64,000 nucleotides of DNA from positions 56,762,829-56,826,828 of the forward strand of contig OW028573.1 of NCBI GenBank assembly GCA_932294295.1, in the 5' to 3' direction. The position numbers and the translations under genes are program-made. Positions 61,937 through 64,000 of the stretch are shown here, one piece after another (positions within the stretch are counted from its first letter, which is position 1; each line of letters opens with the position of its first letter). The DNA is from Alitta virens. Its lineage: Eukaryota; Annelida; Polychaeta; Phyllodocida; Nereididae. The notes beneath the pieces are model-generated. The model searched no databases. It worked only from the letters and a program-made list of their open reading frames with translations, and was not told the DNA's origin.

Positions 61937-61990
61937 GAAGCTGATTGACACATGCAGTGGACATGCGTGAGGTTCCTGGATTCAATTCTA
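61937..61990 (+). mobile_element. Possible tRNA-like SINE head
   Basis: GGATTCAATTC at 61978 resembles a B box. The upstream GTAGCTGAAGC is a poor A box. Confidence 0.25.
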
Positions 61991-62141
61991 GTTGAGAAGG
62001 ACAAAGGGACCACAGATGATTAAAGAGAAAAAGCTGCTGACAGACTGCACTACACTTCATAGTTTCAAGCCAAATTACACTTCTCATGCATATAACTTGC
62101 AAAGGTGACCAGTTGAGACAGATTTAAGTACAGAACTTTCA

Positions 62142-62448
62142 CCTGAGCCGACGCATTTCTCTTTGTAGATATGACATATTGTGACACTTGGAGCAGTGAC
62201 TATGACACATCCTTTTGATATTTGCATTGTGGGATGACAGCAGGTGTGCAAGTGTCTCTGGTTCCTTTGATTGATTCTGAGGACACGAGATGCTGCAGAT
62301 CCCTGTCTCAACTCCTCTGTTCCAAACTTGCTTCCAAAAGACGACCTTGTACATGAGAAAATTCTTGGCTGGTCCACGGTTTTCTCGCTATTGATTGCCC
62401 TCAGAATATCAGTGCAAACCGTCTCTTCAAGAGGCAGTCATTACAATG
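62142..62448 (-). pseudogene. Possible decayed zinc-finger remnant
   Basis: Two His-Cys-x2-Cys motifs occur on the - strand: HCNDCLLKRRFALIF (62404-62448) and HCSKCHNMSYLQREMRRL (62142-62198). SHNANIKR just before the second could be the end of another finger. Stops and frame changes separate them, and the second-half histidines are missing. Chance similarity is quite possible. Confidence 0.15.
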
Positions 62449-63596
62449 AGTAGGAATCGGCTGAGAGCCATAACTGAGGTCAGCCTAGCAACCATGATGG
62501 CTTCCAAGATGGCCGAACAAGGTCAAGGTCACGCTTGATCATAGCTGATGAATGCCCTAAGTGGTCATAATAGTGGAAGACAGCCTTGGCAGACTTCCAG
62601 TTGCTCTGAAGCTACACTGATATCAGTGATGTGTCCATTGAATTCTTCCTGCAAGCTGATGATGACAAAACCATCATAAGAGTGCTGCCACATATGGCAA
62701 GGTCTAATGTTTTTCATCCGATGCCAAACGTTTCCACCTCATCCAGATGCTATGTAATCCTAAGCTATCCATCTGGGTTTGTTATTGTTTTGGCATTTGT
62801 CTTGCATATTGGAAAGCTACACCACCACAAGAGGTTAATAGCAGTTCCTGAACTACAGAATTACTGGCATTTTAGTACTGCCTCTAAGAATTATTGCACC
62901 TAATACCCTGAACCTTGTCCTCGCTCGTAATCTGTGTGGACTTTATTGTTTGTAGCTCGTAATGTATGTATCCAATCACTTCGGACAATGTCTAAATGTT
63001 TTAATCTGAGGCAACACAGACCTTTCGGACACTAACTCCAATGAGCAGGGATACTGGACTCTAATCAGTTTCTGGGTAGGGTGACAATTTTCCAATTGCC
63101 TGGACAACACTTGAGAGATTAGTTCTGGCCTGGAGCAGTGAATCAAGGTGGAAAAAGGAGCCGGGATTCATTAGAGAGCAGAATGGCATCAACTGACCAG
63201 TGGGTAGCGATATGGCAGCGGAGAAGGTCAGACTGACCAGTGTCCATTGTTCAAACTGACCACGTGTGATATGCCAATCTTAAGGCCGGCCTTATCCTTC
63301 TCTGCCAGCTTAAACAAGCCCGTAATGTGTCAGAATGGCTCCTTTGAATTTCAGGGGACAACTGGCCAATGTCCAGCGATCGTGTCCAGCAGCACTTGAG
63401 GTCATCAAGTTCAGCCACTCCGACTGACCTATCAATCTAGTCGCCATCAGACTAACTTTTTGGTGACTCACAATCTACTCCATGGGACGCGGAGCTTGTG
63501 GAATACAAATCACAAGTTGGTTCGCCCTAGCTGCACTTGCTATGAAAGTTTTGACAATTTTTGTATCAATGCCACACCTGAATAATGTTTAGTGTT

Positions 63597-63884
63597 TTAT
63601 ACTGATGTCTTTATTCATATTCAGATATTCTTTTATACTTATGTCTTTATTCATATTCAGAAATTATTTTATACTTATGTCTTTATTCATATTCAGATAT
63701 TCTTTTATACTTATGTCTTTATTCATATTCAGAAATTCCTTTATACTTATGTCTTTATTCATATTCAGATATTCTTTTATACTTATGTCTTTATTCATAT
63801 TCAGATATTCTTTTATACTTATGTCTTTATTCATATTCAGAAATTCTTTTATACTTATGTCTTTATTCATATTCAGAAATTCTT
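63597..63884. repeat. 36-bp tandem array, eight units
   Basis: Nearly identical 36-bp units end in AGATATTC or AGAAATTC variants. Because 36 is a multiple of 3 and the unit lacks stops in two + frames and one - frame, three long repetitive frames appear. None looks like a real gene. Confidence 0.9.
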
Positions 63885-64000
63885 ATGAGCTATAGGCTAC
63901 TTTAATCCAAGCGCCAGTGAGCAGAATACATTTCTGAAACAGGCGCTATACAAATTTATTAATTAATTATCTTTATTAGCAGCTCTACGGATTATTATCA

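Larger units (their letters stand above)
53651..64000. other. Downstream intergenic region without convincing gene
   Basis: Open frames are short and lack recognisable domains. Repeats present are a G run (56444), a pair of SINE heads (58382-58573), a MITE (59942-60287), a SINE-like head (about 61937) and a 36-bp tandem array at the right edge. A weak zinc-finger-like remnant is noted near 62142-62448. Confidence 0.5.

Noticed and set aside
63592..63895. Repetitive frames with LFIFR/YVFIHIQ-type units
   Set aside because: Produced by a stop-free 36-bp tandem repeat. No signal of a real gene.
1..64000. CRISPR array, operon or other prokaryotic system
   Set aside because: No regular repeat-spacer structure, no dense gene order. 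Spliced genes and SINE/MITE content show animal nuclear DNA.

Overview
The window reads as nuclear DNA of an invertebrate animal. It is AT-rich, rich in simple repeats, and has spliced genes with GT..AG introns, polyadenylation signals, tRNA-derived SINE heads and Tc1/mariner-like MITEs. I cannot name the species. A SUEL-type lectin domain joined to CUB, sushi and transmembrane segments fits several bilaterian groups (molluscs and other lophotrochozoans, amphioxus, echinoderms and relatives), and nothing here decides between them. Almost all short open frames outside the exons described below look like chance or repeat-driven frames.

Two protein-coding genes are supported, both on the + strand. 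They are clearly paralogues in tandem. Gene A is 5'-truncated by the window edge. Its visible exons (4951-5343, 5832-6008, a probable 48-nt exon 6783-6830, 7087-7168, 9344-9767) encode a CUB-like domain, a sushi/CCP-like domain, a short stalk, one membrane segment and a tyrosine-rich tail. Gene B appears complete (21619-21703, 47191-47475, 48520-48897, 50251-50403, 51457-51595, 52678-53134; 498 residues). It encodes a signal peptide, a SUEL-type lectin domain, a CUB-like domain, a sushi domain, one transmembrane segment and a tail of about 150 residues. The tails share (H/Y)V(D/E)H(I/V)YESPKF(D/E)R and VQYFELDP. All ectodomain introns are phase 1, and the intron after the membrane exon is phase 2 in both genes.

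Layout: 1-4950 is intronic or upstream sequence of gene A. 4951-10375 holds gene A's 3' half and 3'UTR. 10376-21390 is intergenic and includes a DR5/DR1 array of nuclear-receptor half-sites. 21391-21703 is gene B's candidate promoter, 5'UTR and signal-peptide exon. 21704-47190 is a 25.5-kb first intron with repeats, a foldback element and clustered regulatory-type motifs. 47191-53650 holds the remaining gene B exons and 3'UTR. 53651-64000 is downstream sequence with repeats (MITE, SINE pair, a 36-bp tandem array) and no convincing gene.

The biological point of interest is the pair of single-pass, receptor-like lectin/CUB/sushi proteins with conserved cytoplasmic motifs of YxxP and PPxY type. 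This suggests cell-surface glycan or protein recognition linked to intracellular adaptor binding. The architecture is read from the sequence; the receptor role is inference.
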